Shown here: in pieces, positions 54,391 through 61,829 of the stretch
Layout of the letters: each line of letters begins with the position of its first letter
Position numbering within the stretch: the stretch's first letter is position 1
NCBI RefSeq assembly: GCF_039693965.1
Contig: NZ_CP155576.1
Coordinates: 1,674,001-1,738,000, forward strand
DNA length: 64,000 nt
DNA from: Moraxella sp. K1664
GTDB taxonomy: Bacteria > Pseudomonadota > Gammaproteobacteria > Pseudomonadales > Moraxellaceae
Direction of reading: 5' to 3'
Program-made: the position numbers and the translations under genes
Notes under the pieces: model-generated
Databases searched by the model: none
Told to the model about the DNA's origin: nothing
What the model saw: the letters and a program-made list of their open reading frames with translations, nothing else

Positions 54391-55416
54391 TTAGCAGGCT
54401 AAGTCATAACCATTTTCACAGGTTTTGGCAAACCATAGTTTGGCGGTGTCTAAGTCTTGCTTTACACCTTGTCCATTATGATACATTACCCCAAGAGCAA
54501 ATTGAGCTATACCATACCCTTGATTGGCAGATTTGGTGTACCACTCAAATGCTTTTTGATAATCTTGTCTTACCCCATACCCTTTTTCATACATTACCCC
54601 AAGAGCAAATTGAGCATTGGCAAATCCTTGACCGGCGGATTTGGTAAACCATTCAAATGCTTTGGTATAATCTTGTTTAACGCTCTGTCCATAAACATAC
54701 ATCAACCCTAGATTATTTTGAGCTTCGGCAAATCCTTGACTGGCGGATTTAGAGTACCATTCAAAGGCTTTAATGTAATCTTGTCTTACCCCATACCCTT
54801 TTTCATACATTACCCCAAGAGCAAATTGAGCATTGGCAAATCCTTGACCGGCGGATTTGGTAAACCATTCAAATGCTTTGGTATAATCTTGTTTAACGCT
54901 CTGTCCATAAACATACATCAACCCTAGATTATTTTGAGCTTGGGCAAATCCTTGACTGGCGGATTTAGAGTGCCATTCAAATGCTTTTTGATAATCTTGT
55001 TTTATACCGTGTCCGTTGTAATACATCACTCCAAGATTATTTTGAGCTTCGGCATATCCTTGACTGGCGGATTTGGCAAACCAATCAAATGCTTTTTGAT
55101 AATCTTGTTTTATACCGTGTCCGTTGTAATACATCACTCCAAGATTATATTGGGCTTCGGCATATCCTTGATTGGCGGATTTGGTGTACCATTCAATAGC
55201 TTGGGTGTAATTTTCTTCCAAATCATAAGCCACAGCCAAATAAAACTGCAATTTAACATTATTAGAATTTTGTGCAAGCTCATTTTGACAAATAACAATG
55301 GCGGATTGGGGGCTTGTGTCATACAGCTCTTGGCAACTTTGGTTTTGAGCTTGGGCTTGGTTTACACAGCCTGTTAGCGTGGCAATTAGGGCAAAAATAA
55401 TCAATTTGGTTTTCAT
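54391..55416 (-). CDS. Sel1-repeat lipoprotein
   Basis: A 341-residue secreted lipoprotein (signal peptide and lipobox LTGC) built of about seven 36-residue Sel1-like repeats of the form A(E/Q)AQNNLGLMYxxGxxVKQDY. These make alpha-solenoids that bind protein partners. Two consecutive 72-residue modules (54561-54776 and 54777-54992) are almost identical in DNA, indicating a recent 216-bp duplication. Six Cys residues occur at the two ends. The partner is unknown. It lies between cysT and sbp but has its own terminator, so it is likely an intruder in the sulfate cluster. Confidence 0.88.
   Translation of the reverse strand: MKTKLIIFALIATLTGCVNQAQAQNQSCQELYDTSPQSAIVICQNELAQNSNNVKLQFYLAVAYDLEENYTQAIEWYTKSANQGYAEAQYNLGVMYYNGHGIKQDYQKAFDWFAKSASQGYAEAQNNLGVMYYNGHGIKQDYQKAFEWHSKSASQGFAQAQNNLGLMYVYGQSVKQDYTKAFEWFTKSAGQGFANAQFALGVMYEKGYGVRQDYIKAFEWYSKSASQGFAEAQNNLGLMYVYGQSVKQDYTKAFEWFTKSAGQGFANAQFALGVMYEKGYGVRQDYQKAFEWYTKSANQGYGIAQFALGVMYHNGQGVKQDLDTAKLWFAKTCENGYDLAC
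54561..54992 (-). repeat. Tandem 216-bp duplication inside the Sel1 gene
   Basis: The block from 54561 recurs at 54777 with only a few base changes, for example GAGCTTCGGC versus GAGCTTGGGC. Each block codes for two Sel1 repeats. Copy number may vary between strains. Confidence 0.88.
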
Positions 55417-55528
55417 GGGTTTGCCTTAGGGTTGTCTTAAAAGTTTGGGATATGTTAGCCGAAATTGGTGTGATAGGCAATAGTTAGCCACTTAAAAGAC
55501 ACGCTTAATATTTTGCCATTTTAAACGC

Positions 55529-55552
55529 AAAAAAGCCCGCAAAACGGGCTTA
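55529..55552 (-). terminator. Terminator after sbp
   Basis: AAGCCCG and CGGGCTT with a short AAAA loop and a T run on the minus strand, 23 bases after the sbp stop. Confidence 0.9.
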
Positions 55553-55574
55553 AAATCATTAATATGCTTTTGGC

Positions 55575-56636
55575 TTATTGCGACACTCGCCCTGTCGCCC
55601 CCACCGCCAATGTGTCATACACGCCACCTTCTTTAAAATAAGTCGTCATGATAGACTGCCAGTCGCCAAATACGTCATTGGGGAAAAAGGTCTGCATTTG
55701 GGGGAATTTGTCGGCGTGCTTGGCAAGAATGTCGGGGTTACTTGGGCGTAAGAAATACTTGACCGCAAGCTCTTGCCCTTCATCGCTGTATAAGTGTTCT
55801 AGGTAGGCTTTTGCCACGTCTGTCGTGCCTTTTTTGGCGGTAACTGCGTCCACGACTGCCACAGGGTTTTCGGCACTCACGGTATAGCTTGGGTAGATGA
55901 TTTGGATATTGCCAAATTTTTCTTTGATGACGTTGGCTTCATTTTCAAAGGTGATTAGCACGTCTCCTATCTGACGTTGGGCAAATGTCGTGGTTGCCGC
56001 CCGTCCGCCATTTTCAAAAACTTTAACGTTGCCAAGCAACCCCTTGACAAACTCATGCGTTTTGGCTTCGTCTTTATTAAAGGTGTGTAGCCCATAGCCG
56101 TACGCCCCTAAGAACGCATAGCGACCATTGCCTGATGTTTTTGGGTTGGCGATGATAATCTCTTTGCCGTCTGTCGCCAAATCTGCCCAGTCCTGAATGC
56201 CCTTAGGGTTGCCGTCTCGCACGATAAAGACAATCGTACTGGTAAAGGGAATGGCGTTGTTAGGCAGATTTTGTCGCCATTTGCCGTCCACAAGCTGACC
56301 CTCAGCAAGCAGTTCCACGTCCGAGCCTTGATTCATCGTAACCACATCCGCTTCTAGTCCGTTTTTGACCGATAGGGCTTGTTTGCTTGACCCGCCGTGT
56401 GATTGCTTGATATTGACTTTGATGTCAGGATTAACGCCTTGATAATGCTTGATAAAAATGGGATTATAATCCTTATAAAAATCCCGTGCCACGTCATAGG
56501 ACACGTTTAACAGCTCCACTTGACCGCTTGCGTTGCCTGTTGTGGCTTTGTTGTCGGCAGTTTGGTTGTCGCCCCCACAAGCAGTTAAGACAAGGGCGGA
56601 TAGGGCAATACTTAGGGGTAATAGGGCAGTTTTCAT
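55575..56636 (-). CDS. sbp: Sulfate-binding protein
   Basis: A 353-residue periplasmic sulfate/thiosulfate-binding lipoprotein (signal ending LTAC). Typical Sbp blocks are LLNVSYDVARDFYKDYNPIF, QSHGGSSKQALSV (ligand-binding loop), NPKTSGNGRYAFLGAYGY and RPSNPDILAKHADKFP. ATG 56636 is preferred over a start four codons earlier. It should feed CysT (and the missing CysW). IS110 copy C lies just upstream, so its original promoter region has been invaded. Confidence 0.93.
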   Translation of the reverse strand: MKTALLPLSIALSALVLTACGGDNQTADNKATTGNASGQVELLNVSYDVARDFYKDYNPIFIKHYQGVNPDIKVNIKQSHGGSSKQALSVKNGLEADVVTMNQGSDVELLAEGQLVDGKWRQNLPNNAIPFTSTIVFIVRDGNPKGIQDWADLATDGKEIIIANPKTSGNGRYAFLGAYGYGLHTFNKDEAKTHEFVKGLLGNVKVFENGGRAATTTFAQRQIGDVLITFENEANVIKEKFGNIQIIYPSYTVSAENPVAVVDAVTAKKGTTDVAKAYLEHLYSDEGQELAVKYFLRPSNPDILAKHADKFPQMQTFFPNDVFGDWQSIMTTYFKEGGVYDTLAVGATGRVSQ

Positions 56637-56791
56637 AAGATAGTCCAATGTTAGTCCAAGTTAAAAAGATGAGTTATTGTAAATGACAATGCTTAAAATG
56701 ATTAGGGTAAAAATGGGAAATCGTTATTCGGTTTGGGAATTTATGGTGGGGGAAATTAAACTTCCTGCAAAACTAGTTTTCCGTTCGCCCT

Positions 56792-56984
56792 TGTATCAAC
56801 CCAACACCAAACCTAGATTATCTGCTAGAATGTTGTTGGGTTATACAAGCAAAGAGAACACGGGTTCGCCCTTAGTGTCTTAACACTGGTGCTCAGATGG
56901 TGTCCTTTGCTTGTCATCTTAACTCTGAATGGTATCTAAGTGCGTTTATTAAAACAGACACTGCATAAACAAGGCAAGAGACAG
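56792..56984 (+). ncRNA. Putative bridge RNA of IS110 copy C
   Basis: Identical by eye to the copy A leader; same 5' stem-loop, target loop with GTTCGCCCT and GCTCAG, and donor loop with ATGGTATCT and ACAAG. Confidence 0.78.
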
Positions 56985-57968
56985 ATGATACACTATATTG
57001 GCATAGACATCAGCAAAGCAAAGTTTGATGTTGCATTTATAAACCCAAGCACAAATAAAGTAAAAACCAAGGTTTTTAACAACAACAAAGCAGGCTTTGA
57101 TTTACTGCTTGCTTGGTTAAAAACCAATGTCAGCAATCATCTTGATGAGCTACACATCATCCTAGAAGCAACAGGGGTTTATCATGAACACCTAAGTGAG
57201 TTTCTTGATGATAATAATATCAAGCAAAGCATTGTCAATCCTAACTATGTCCGCAAATTTGCAGACAGTTTGGGGGTAATCCATAAAACTGATAAAAAAG
57301 ACAGCATTATTTTATCAAGGTATGGTTATAGCCACAAGCCTGAGATTTGGATAGCACCTAGCATTGAAGCCAAACAGCTAAAAGCTCTATTGGCTCGCTT
57401 AGAAGCACTCAAAGAAGATTTGCAACGAGAGCAAAACCGACAAGAGTTGCTCTTATCACCCAATCTGCCCGATTTGGTTAAAGCATCCATGCAAACAGTC
57501 ATCAATGTCCTTCAAGAGGAAATTGCCAAACTCACCAAAGACATTGATGACTTTGTTGACAAACAACCAAGTTTAAAGCAAGACAAAACCTTACTTGAAA
57601 CCATTGACGGCATTGGTTCTGTTATTGCCAAAGAAGTGGTATGCTTAATACATACCAAACAATTTAAAAAAGCCTCACAGATGGCTTCGTTTTTAGGCTT
57701 AATACCCAAACAAAGACAGTCAGGTGTCTTTAAGGGAGCAACCAAACTGTCCAAACAAGGGCAAGTCTCTTTGCGTGCTAAGCTGTATATGTCTGCAATG
57801 AGTGCCATTCGTTATAATAGCACCATTAAGGCATTTTATGAACGATTACAACAAAACGGTAAAACCAAAATGCAAGCCTTATGTGCTTGTATGCGTAAAT
57901 TGGTACATATCTGTTTTGGTGTTATCAAAACCCAAACATCCTTTGAGCAACAAGTATCTTTAAGTTAG
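56985..57968 (+). CDS. IS110-family bridge-RNA-guided recombinase, copy C
   Basis: An intact 327-residue recombinase, protein-identical to copy B, with DEDD residues in GIDISK, LEATGVYH and TDKKDS and the C-terminal Ser in KQRQSGVFKG. Confidence 0.93.
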   Translation: MIHYIGIDISKAKFDVAFINPSTNKVKTKVFNNNKAGFDLLLAWLKTNVSNHLDELHIILEATGVYHEHLSEFLDDNNIKQSIVNPNYVRKFADSLGVIHKTDKKDSIILSRYGYSHKPEIWIAPSIEAKQLKALLARLEALKEDLQREQNRQELLLSPNLPDLVKASMQTVINVLQEEIAKLTKDIDDFVDKQPSLKQDKTLLETIDGIGSVIAKEVVCLIHTKQFKKASQMASFLGLIPKQRQSGVFKGATKLSKQGQVSLRAKLYMSAMSAIRYNSTIKAFYERLQQNGKTKMQALCACMRKLVHICFGVIKTQTSFEQQVSLS

Positions 57969-58165
57969 TTTGTAAGATACTAGATACCAGATACTTAAAA
58001 AACCATTGACTTAGGTGGGGTATCATGGTATCTGAGCCATGCCTGCGGGTGGCGGAAAACCGTTATGGGCAGGCTAGCTCACTTTGAGCAGTTTTCTTTA
58101 ATTTGGGGTTTTGCAGGAAGTCTATTGGTTTAAATTTTTTGGAAAATTGCCAATGTTAATTATAA

Positions 58166-58192
58166 TAAAAAAGGGGCAAACAAATTGCCCCT
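58166..58192 (-). terminator. Terminator after sat
   Basis: GGGGCAA and TTGCCCC with a 5-base loop; on the minus strand it is followed by TTTTTTATT. It lies 20 bases past the sat stop. Confidence 0.9.
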
Positions 58193-58211
58193 ACGGTTTA
58201 AAAACAAAAAA

Positions 58212-59462
58212 TCACACCCCTTGATAATACCGTTTTAACACCGCCAGTACCTCAGGTCGGCTAAATGTTTCGGGCACGTCATCGCCATTTGACAAAGCGG
58301 TTCTTAATGCTGTGCCTGAGATTTTGACGTGGTGGGACGAGTCGTGCGGACAGGTTTTGGTGCTTGCCATACCGCCACAGCCATGACAATAAAACGTCCA
58401 GTCAATCTTTAAAGGCTTGGTAATAAGTGCGTCCTTGTCAATGGTGTCAAAAATCTTTTGAGCATCAAATGCCCCATAATAATCGCCCACGCCTGCATGG
58501 TCTCGCCCCACGATGAGATGACTGCACCCATAATTTTGGCGGAATAGGGCATGAAGTAGGGCTTCTTTTGGGCCGGCATATCGCATATCTAGGGGGTAGC
58601 CTGCCTGAATGACAGTGTCTTTTTTGAAATAATTGTCAATCAGCACGCCAATGGCTTCTTGGCGGACATTGGCAGGAATGTCCCCTGCTTTTAGCTTGCC
58701 CAAGAGTGAATGCACCAGTACACCGTCGCAGATTTCTATGGCGATTTTGGCAAGATACTCGTGCGAGCGGTGCATGGGGTTACGGGTTTGAAAGGCAGAG
58801 ACGGTTTTCCAACCTTTTTGTCTAAACATTGCCCGAGTCTGGGCAGGGGTTTTGTAAATCTCGGGGTAGTCAGTGGGAAATTCGCCTTGACTAAACACTT
58901 GTACTTTTCCGCCCAAATACACATCGCCACTGCCTAGCACCTGTGCCACGCCCACATGGTTGGGGTCGGTCGTGCCAAAGGTAGCTTGGCATTCGGCGGT
59001 TTTGTTGGGGGTGTAAATGTCGCTAATGGTCAGCACGCCCATGAGTGCGTCTGTGTCGTCCACGAGAGCCACGCTGTCGCCCACGCTTAGGGTGTTTGCG
59101 GTGGCGGTGTCGGTGGATAGGGTAATGGGAATGGGGAAAAACACGCCCTGATAAGTGCCGTCCACACCGCCTTGGGCGAGCGTCATGCTAGCTATCACGC
59201 CTTCATAATCGGCTTGCCCCATAAAGCCATCAAGGGGCGTAAATCCGCCAATGCCAAGCATGATAAGGTCGCCACGCTCACGGCTGGATAGGCGAATCTG
59301 GGGTAGGGTTTGGGCGTGGGCGTAAGCGGTTGTTAAAGTGTCGCCTGTCAATGCAAGCGGTATCAGGGTGGGACTGCCGTGCGGTGGCACAAGGTCGGTA
59401 TAAATGTCGTCCGTGCTAAACGCTTGCTCGTTTTGGGCGGATAGGGTGGATAGGTCGGTCAT
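58212..59462 (-). CDS. sat: Sulfate adenylyltransferase (ATP sulfurylase, Sat type)
   Basis: A 416-residue enzyme that makes adenosine 5'-phosphosulfate from sulfate and ATP, the first intracellular step after uptake by the neighbouring sbp/cys genes. The active-site motifs are [15 protein letters not shown] (HXXH) and [13 protein letters not shown]. The C-terminus carries [18 protein letters not shown], a cysteine set that could bind zinc. ATG 59462 ([12 protein letters not shown]) has AGGAAC upstream; the frame from 59522 has no ribosome site. This is the homomeric Sat, not the CysDN type. Confidence 0.94.
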   Translation of the reverse strand: MTDLSTLSAQNEQAFSTDDIYTDLVPPHGSPTLIPLALTGDTLTTAYAHAQTLPQIRLSSRERGDLIMLGIGGFTPLDGFMGQADYEGVIASMTLAQGGVDGTYQGVFFPIPITLSTDTATANTLSVGDSVALVDDTDALMGVLTISDIYTPNKTAECQATFGTTDPNHVGVAQVLGSGDVYLGGKVQVFSQGEFPTDYPEIYKTPAQTRAMFRQKGWKTVSAFQTRNPMHRSHEYLAKIAIEICDGVLVHSLLGKLKAGDIPANVRQEAIGVLIDNYFKKDTVIQAGYPLDMRYAGPKEALLHALFRQNYGCSHLIVGRDHAGVGDYYGAFDAQKIFDTIDKDALITKPLKIDWTFYCHGCGGMASTKTCPHDSSHHVKISGTALRTALSNGDDVPETFSRPEVLAVLKRYYQGV

Positions 59463-59576
59463 GGCTAAGTTCCTGTTGGCTACATTGGATAAAAGTAGCC
59501 ATATCTTATAGAATTTTGCCAAAATTTAACTATGCCAAATCATGATAAAGATAGGCGGATTTTTCATGTGGCAAGT

Positions 59577-60077
59577 TTAGGGCGTGCCTGTATAAACACA
59601 CGTTGGTAAATGTCGCCCAATGTCTGCAATATCGGGCGTGGTGCATTGCCAATCAATGTAGCTGTCTTGATGAATGGTGGGTGTAAAAATCAGCACACCT
59701 TTACTTTGGGCGTTGTCAATGGTGATGGTAATGACCGAATTGCTGTCCAAATCAACCGACTTGATTTTACTGCTGGGTGTCCAGTTGGACGGCAAATTAA
59801 GCTCGGCAAGTGATGTTGGCAGTTGTCCCCTGTCTATTAGGTAGACTTGCATTTCCATTTTCAAATGGCTTATGGCGGATTGAGCCAATTGTATGCTTTC
59901 GTGGTCAAAGGCGATTTGTTTGAATTCCGCCATTTTTTCATCGTTTTTAATGCTCAGCTCTTGTTCAATGTGGTTAATGGCTCGCTTTTCTGCTTGCCCG
60001 CTCATCATATAAAACACCAAGCCAATCAATACCGCCAAAAGCACAATGATAATGCCAAGTAGTGTATTGGTTTTCAT
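59577..60077 (-). CDS. Pilin-like membrane-anchored protein
   Basis: A 166-residue protein with one N-terminal helix (TLLGIIIVLLAVLIGLVFYM), a long alpha-helical stretch and a C-terminal beta-region. It ends with DWQCTTPDIADIGRHLPTCV, a two-cysteine loop like the D-region of type IV pilins. It lacks the prepilin cleavage motif (G-F-T-L-I-E), so it is not a standard pilin. ATG 60077 has AGGAAA upstream. It may be a pilin-derived envelope protein; no pilus genes are near. Confidence 0.65.
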   Translation of the reverse strand: MKTNTLLGIIIVLLAVLIGLVFYMMSGQAEKRAINHIEQELSIKNDEKMAEFKQIAFDHESIQLAQSAISHLKMEMQVYLIDRGQLPTSLAELNLPSNWTPSSKIKSVDLDSNSVITITIDNAQSKGVLIFTPTIHQDSYIDWQCTTPDIADIGRHLPTCVYTGTP

Positions 60078-60163
60078 AAGATTTCCTGTTTTGGGGTTTA
60101 AAAAATCCACTCAAAAGAGTGGATTGATAACAATCAGATTTATGACATCTGATGACCAGCACC

Positions 60164-60448
60164 TTAATAAGCAACAGCAGGTGCTTGCGAAGCTGAAATA
60201 CCTGCGAATGCAATACCCAAAATGATATAAACACCCATTGCCATGAAGAATTTTTTCATGGTGCTAATGCCGCTATCGTCCATCTCATCACGCTTGGTAA
60301 AGAAATAGATGATTTGTGGAATGGGCGAGAAAAAGATACCCAACGCCAAAAATAGCGTATTATCTTTCATAACGATAAGCGATTTTACCCAAAACCAAAG
60401 AACTGCTATCGCTACAATTGCCAGTAAGATTAACAAACTCATAGCCAT
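60164..60448 (-). CDS. Small membrane protein of unknown function
   Basis: A 94-residue protein with three hydrophobic segments (LLILLAIVAIAVLWFWV, LFLALGIFFSPIPQIIYFF and FFMAMGVYIILGIAFAGI). The central IFFSPIPQIIYFFTKRDEMD gives it a hairpin-like topology. I do not recognise a named family. It lies 86 bases upstream of the pilin-like gene, same strand, with AGGAGA before its ATG. Probably expressed; role unknown. Confidence 0.65.
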   Translation of the reverse strand: MAMSLLILLAIVAIAVLWFWVKSLIVMKDNTLFLALGIFFSPIPQIIYFFTKRDEMDDSGISTMKKFFMAMGVYIILGIAFAGISASQAPAVAY

Positions 60449-60547
60449 AATAATCTCCTAAGATGTACAAACGTCCGCATAATAGCAAAAAGTTTATGAT
60501 AAATCAATACAATTGAAAAATATTGTCAATATTTTATAAGAAATCTG

Positions 60548-60692
60548 TAAGGTGTATCCGTCTTTGGTGTTTGTAATGAAAACGCCTATTTTAACAAGCA
60601 GAGAAGTCGCATGCTTTTGCTGCAAAATATGAATTGAATTGTAAAATTCCCATTAAATTTCATAAAATATTACCAATGTCAGGCACACCCTA
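60548..60692 (+). repeat. Diverged MITE copy (TAAGGTGTA ... CACACCCTA)
   Basis: A 145-bp relative of the 206-bp MITE. It keeps CTTTGGTGTTTGTAATGAAAA near the left end and ACCAATGTCAGGCACACCCTA at the right. A further fragment GTCCAACATGCCCATT lies at 60747-60762. The 60449-60833 gap holds no gene. Confidence 0.7.
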
Positions 60693-60777
60693 AATCCTTA
60701 TCATACTTTATAATAATGCCATCAATATTTAAGATGCTCTAATAACGTCCAACATGCCCATTAATTTATAAATAAAA

Positions 60778-60807
60778 ACACAACAGCTCTCGCCATTGTG
60801 TTTTTAT
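60778..60807 (-). terminator. Probable terminator after the beta-helix gene
   Basis: ACACAA and TTGTGT pair around a 12-base loop with A/T runs outside. Weaker than the other terminators here. Confidence 0.5.
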
Positions 60808-60833
60808 TTTTATTTCAATTATAAATTGAGCAA

Positions 60834-61322
60834 TCACAATCCACGGCATTGGTCTTCTTTGTTGCCGTTTACGCTATTACTACCGCCTGTTACAGCATGG
60901 CGATTGCTTTTGCATTGTAGGTTGCCATCCACGGTGTTGCCTTTGACTTGGCTTGTGCCACGGTTGTCAAATAGCTGAATGTCACCATCAACACGCACGT
61001 TTTGTATGCTGGTATTACCTGAGTTTTTCACTTGGATATTGCCGTCCACAAAGCCACCTGACACACGCACGCTGTTTGCGTTTTCGGCTTGAACATCGCC
61101 TTCAATATTTGCTGAATTGATGATGAGTGAGCCACCACGATAGACCTTGACATTACCGTCCACATGAGTGCTGTTTAGGGTGCAAGTTTTGCCTTGTTGA
61201 ACCACGACATCACCGTCAATGTGTTGCTTGCCAATTTTTCCTTGGCAGGCAAAGTCATCAGCATGAGCGGACAAACTAACAAAGGCAAGTAGGGGTAGGG
61301 CGATGAATTTGAGTGCTTTCAT
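60834..61322 (-). CDS. Secreted beta-helix-like repeat protein
   Basis: A 162-residue exported protein (signal peptide ending SAHA). The mature part is made of ~20-residue repeats of the type VDGNVKVYRGGSLIINSANI and IEGDVQAENANSVRVSG, a regular V-D-G-N/D-I-Q rhythm expected of a right-handed beta-helix or polymer-forming fold. Cysteines occur near both ends (ACQGKIG, TCTLN, LQCKSN and DQCRGL). It resembles proteins annotated as DUF3060-type; function is unknown. A good AAGGAAAA ribosome site precedes the ATG. Confidence 0.75.
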   Translation of the reverse strand: MKALKFIALPLLAFVSLSAHADDFACQGKIGKQHIDGDVVVQQGKTCTLNSTHVDGNVKVYRGGSLIINSANIEGDVQAENANSVRVSGGFVDGNIQVKNSGNTSIQNVRVDGDIQLFDNRGTSQVKGNTVDGNLQCKSNRHAVTGGSNSVNGNKEDQCRGL

Positions 61323-61509
61323 AGATTTTCCTTCAAAAAAGTGCCAGTTGGTTGGCAGGCGTATAATAGCAAAAAATCTCGGTCATAAACTTGTCATATT
61401 GTTGCAAAAAAGTAGTTATGTGACAATTACTTACAGATGTTAGAAACATATGTTTACAAAATTAAAGGCTCTTTTACTTATCCTTTGTTGTGTGTGGTTT
61501 TTTGGTGCA

Positions 61510-61618
61510 CTCAACCAACTTGATATTTACCACGGGTTTGTAGAGGTGTGCTGAGCACACCCTTTGATGACATTACCGTGCAGGGCGTGCACAGCACGCC
61601 CCTACATCCAAACATCAT
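61510..61618 (-). repeat. ~107-bp dispersed intergenic repeat, copy 2
   Basis: The reverse complement of this segment matches 5504-5610 over its whole length. It contains GTGTGCTGAGCACACC and GGCGTGCACAGCACGCC palindromes. A 34-codon frame (61450-61554, MFTKLKALLLILCCVWFF) runs into it; this could be a small membrane peptide or chance. The rest of 61323-61771 shows nothing else that I can support. Confidence 0.8.
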
Positions 61619-61771
61619 TGTGTTTGTAGTAATTTTAAAGTTTATTGGGTATAAATTCGCTTAGTGGTGGCATGAATAACCATCGTCAAAAATAATTGCA
61701 AAAGCCTATGGCAGATATCGGTAAACATCAAATTTGCCAGACGTATGGTAAGCCAACACCATAAAAACACC

Positions 61772-61800
61772 AAAATACCGCCCATTAGAGCGGTATTTTT
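61772..61800 (-). terminator. Terminator after gcvP
   Basis: AAAATACCGC pairs with GCGGTATTTT around a 9-base loop, with a T run on the minus strand, 30 bases past the gcvP stop. Confidence 0.92.
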
Positions 61801-61829
61801 GATTTGATAATTAATAATCAATTTTTCAA

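Larger units (their letters stand above)
56792..58033 (+). mobile_element. IS110-family insertion sequence, copy C
   Basis: Same 1242-bp element in plus orientation between sbp and sat. The core CT is at 56790-56791 and 58032-58033, with GTTCGCC outside the left end and GAGCC outside the right. Together with copy B in the opposite orientation it brackets cysT-sel1-sbp (3.5 kb). Confidence 0.92.
56760..58121 (+). repeat. MITE-like palindromic repeat containing IS110 copy C
   Basis: ACTTCCTGCAAAAC (56760-56773) and its exact inverse GTTTTGCAGGAAGT (58108-58121) bracket the arms TAGTTTTCCGTTCGCC and GAGCCATGCCTGCGGGTG with IS110 copy C between them. Without the IS it is about 120 bp. The left end recurs beside copy B (53284-53297). 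Confidence 0.75.

Noticed and set aside
54561-54992. CRISPR-like array
   Set aside because: The repeats are long, adjacent and coding (Sel1 modules), with no spacers; no cas genes are in the window.
52023-58033. Composite transposon carrying sulfate genes
   Set aside because: IS110 elements move singly as circles at a guide-matched site, and the cargo is host metabolism. The arrangement is better explained by two separate insertions.
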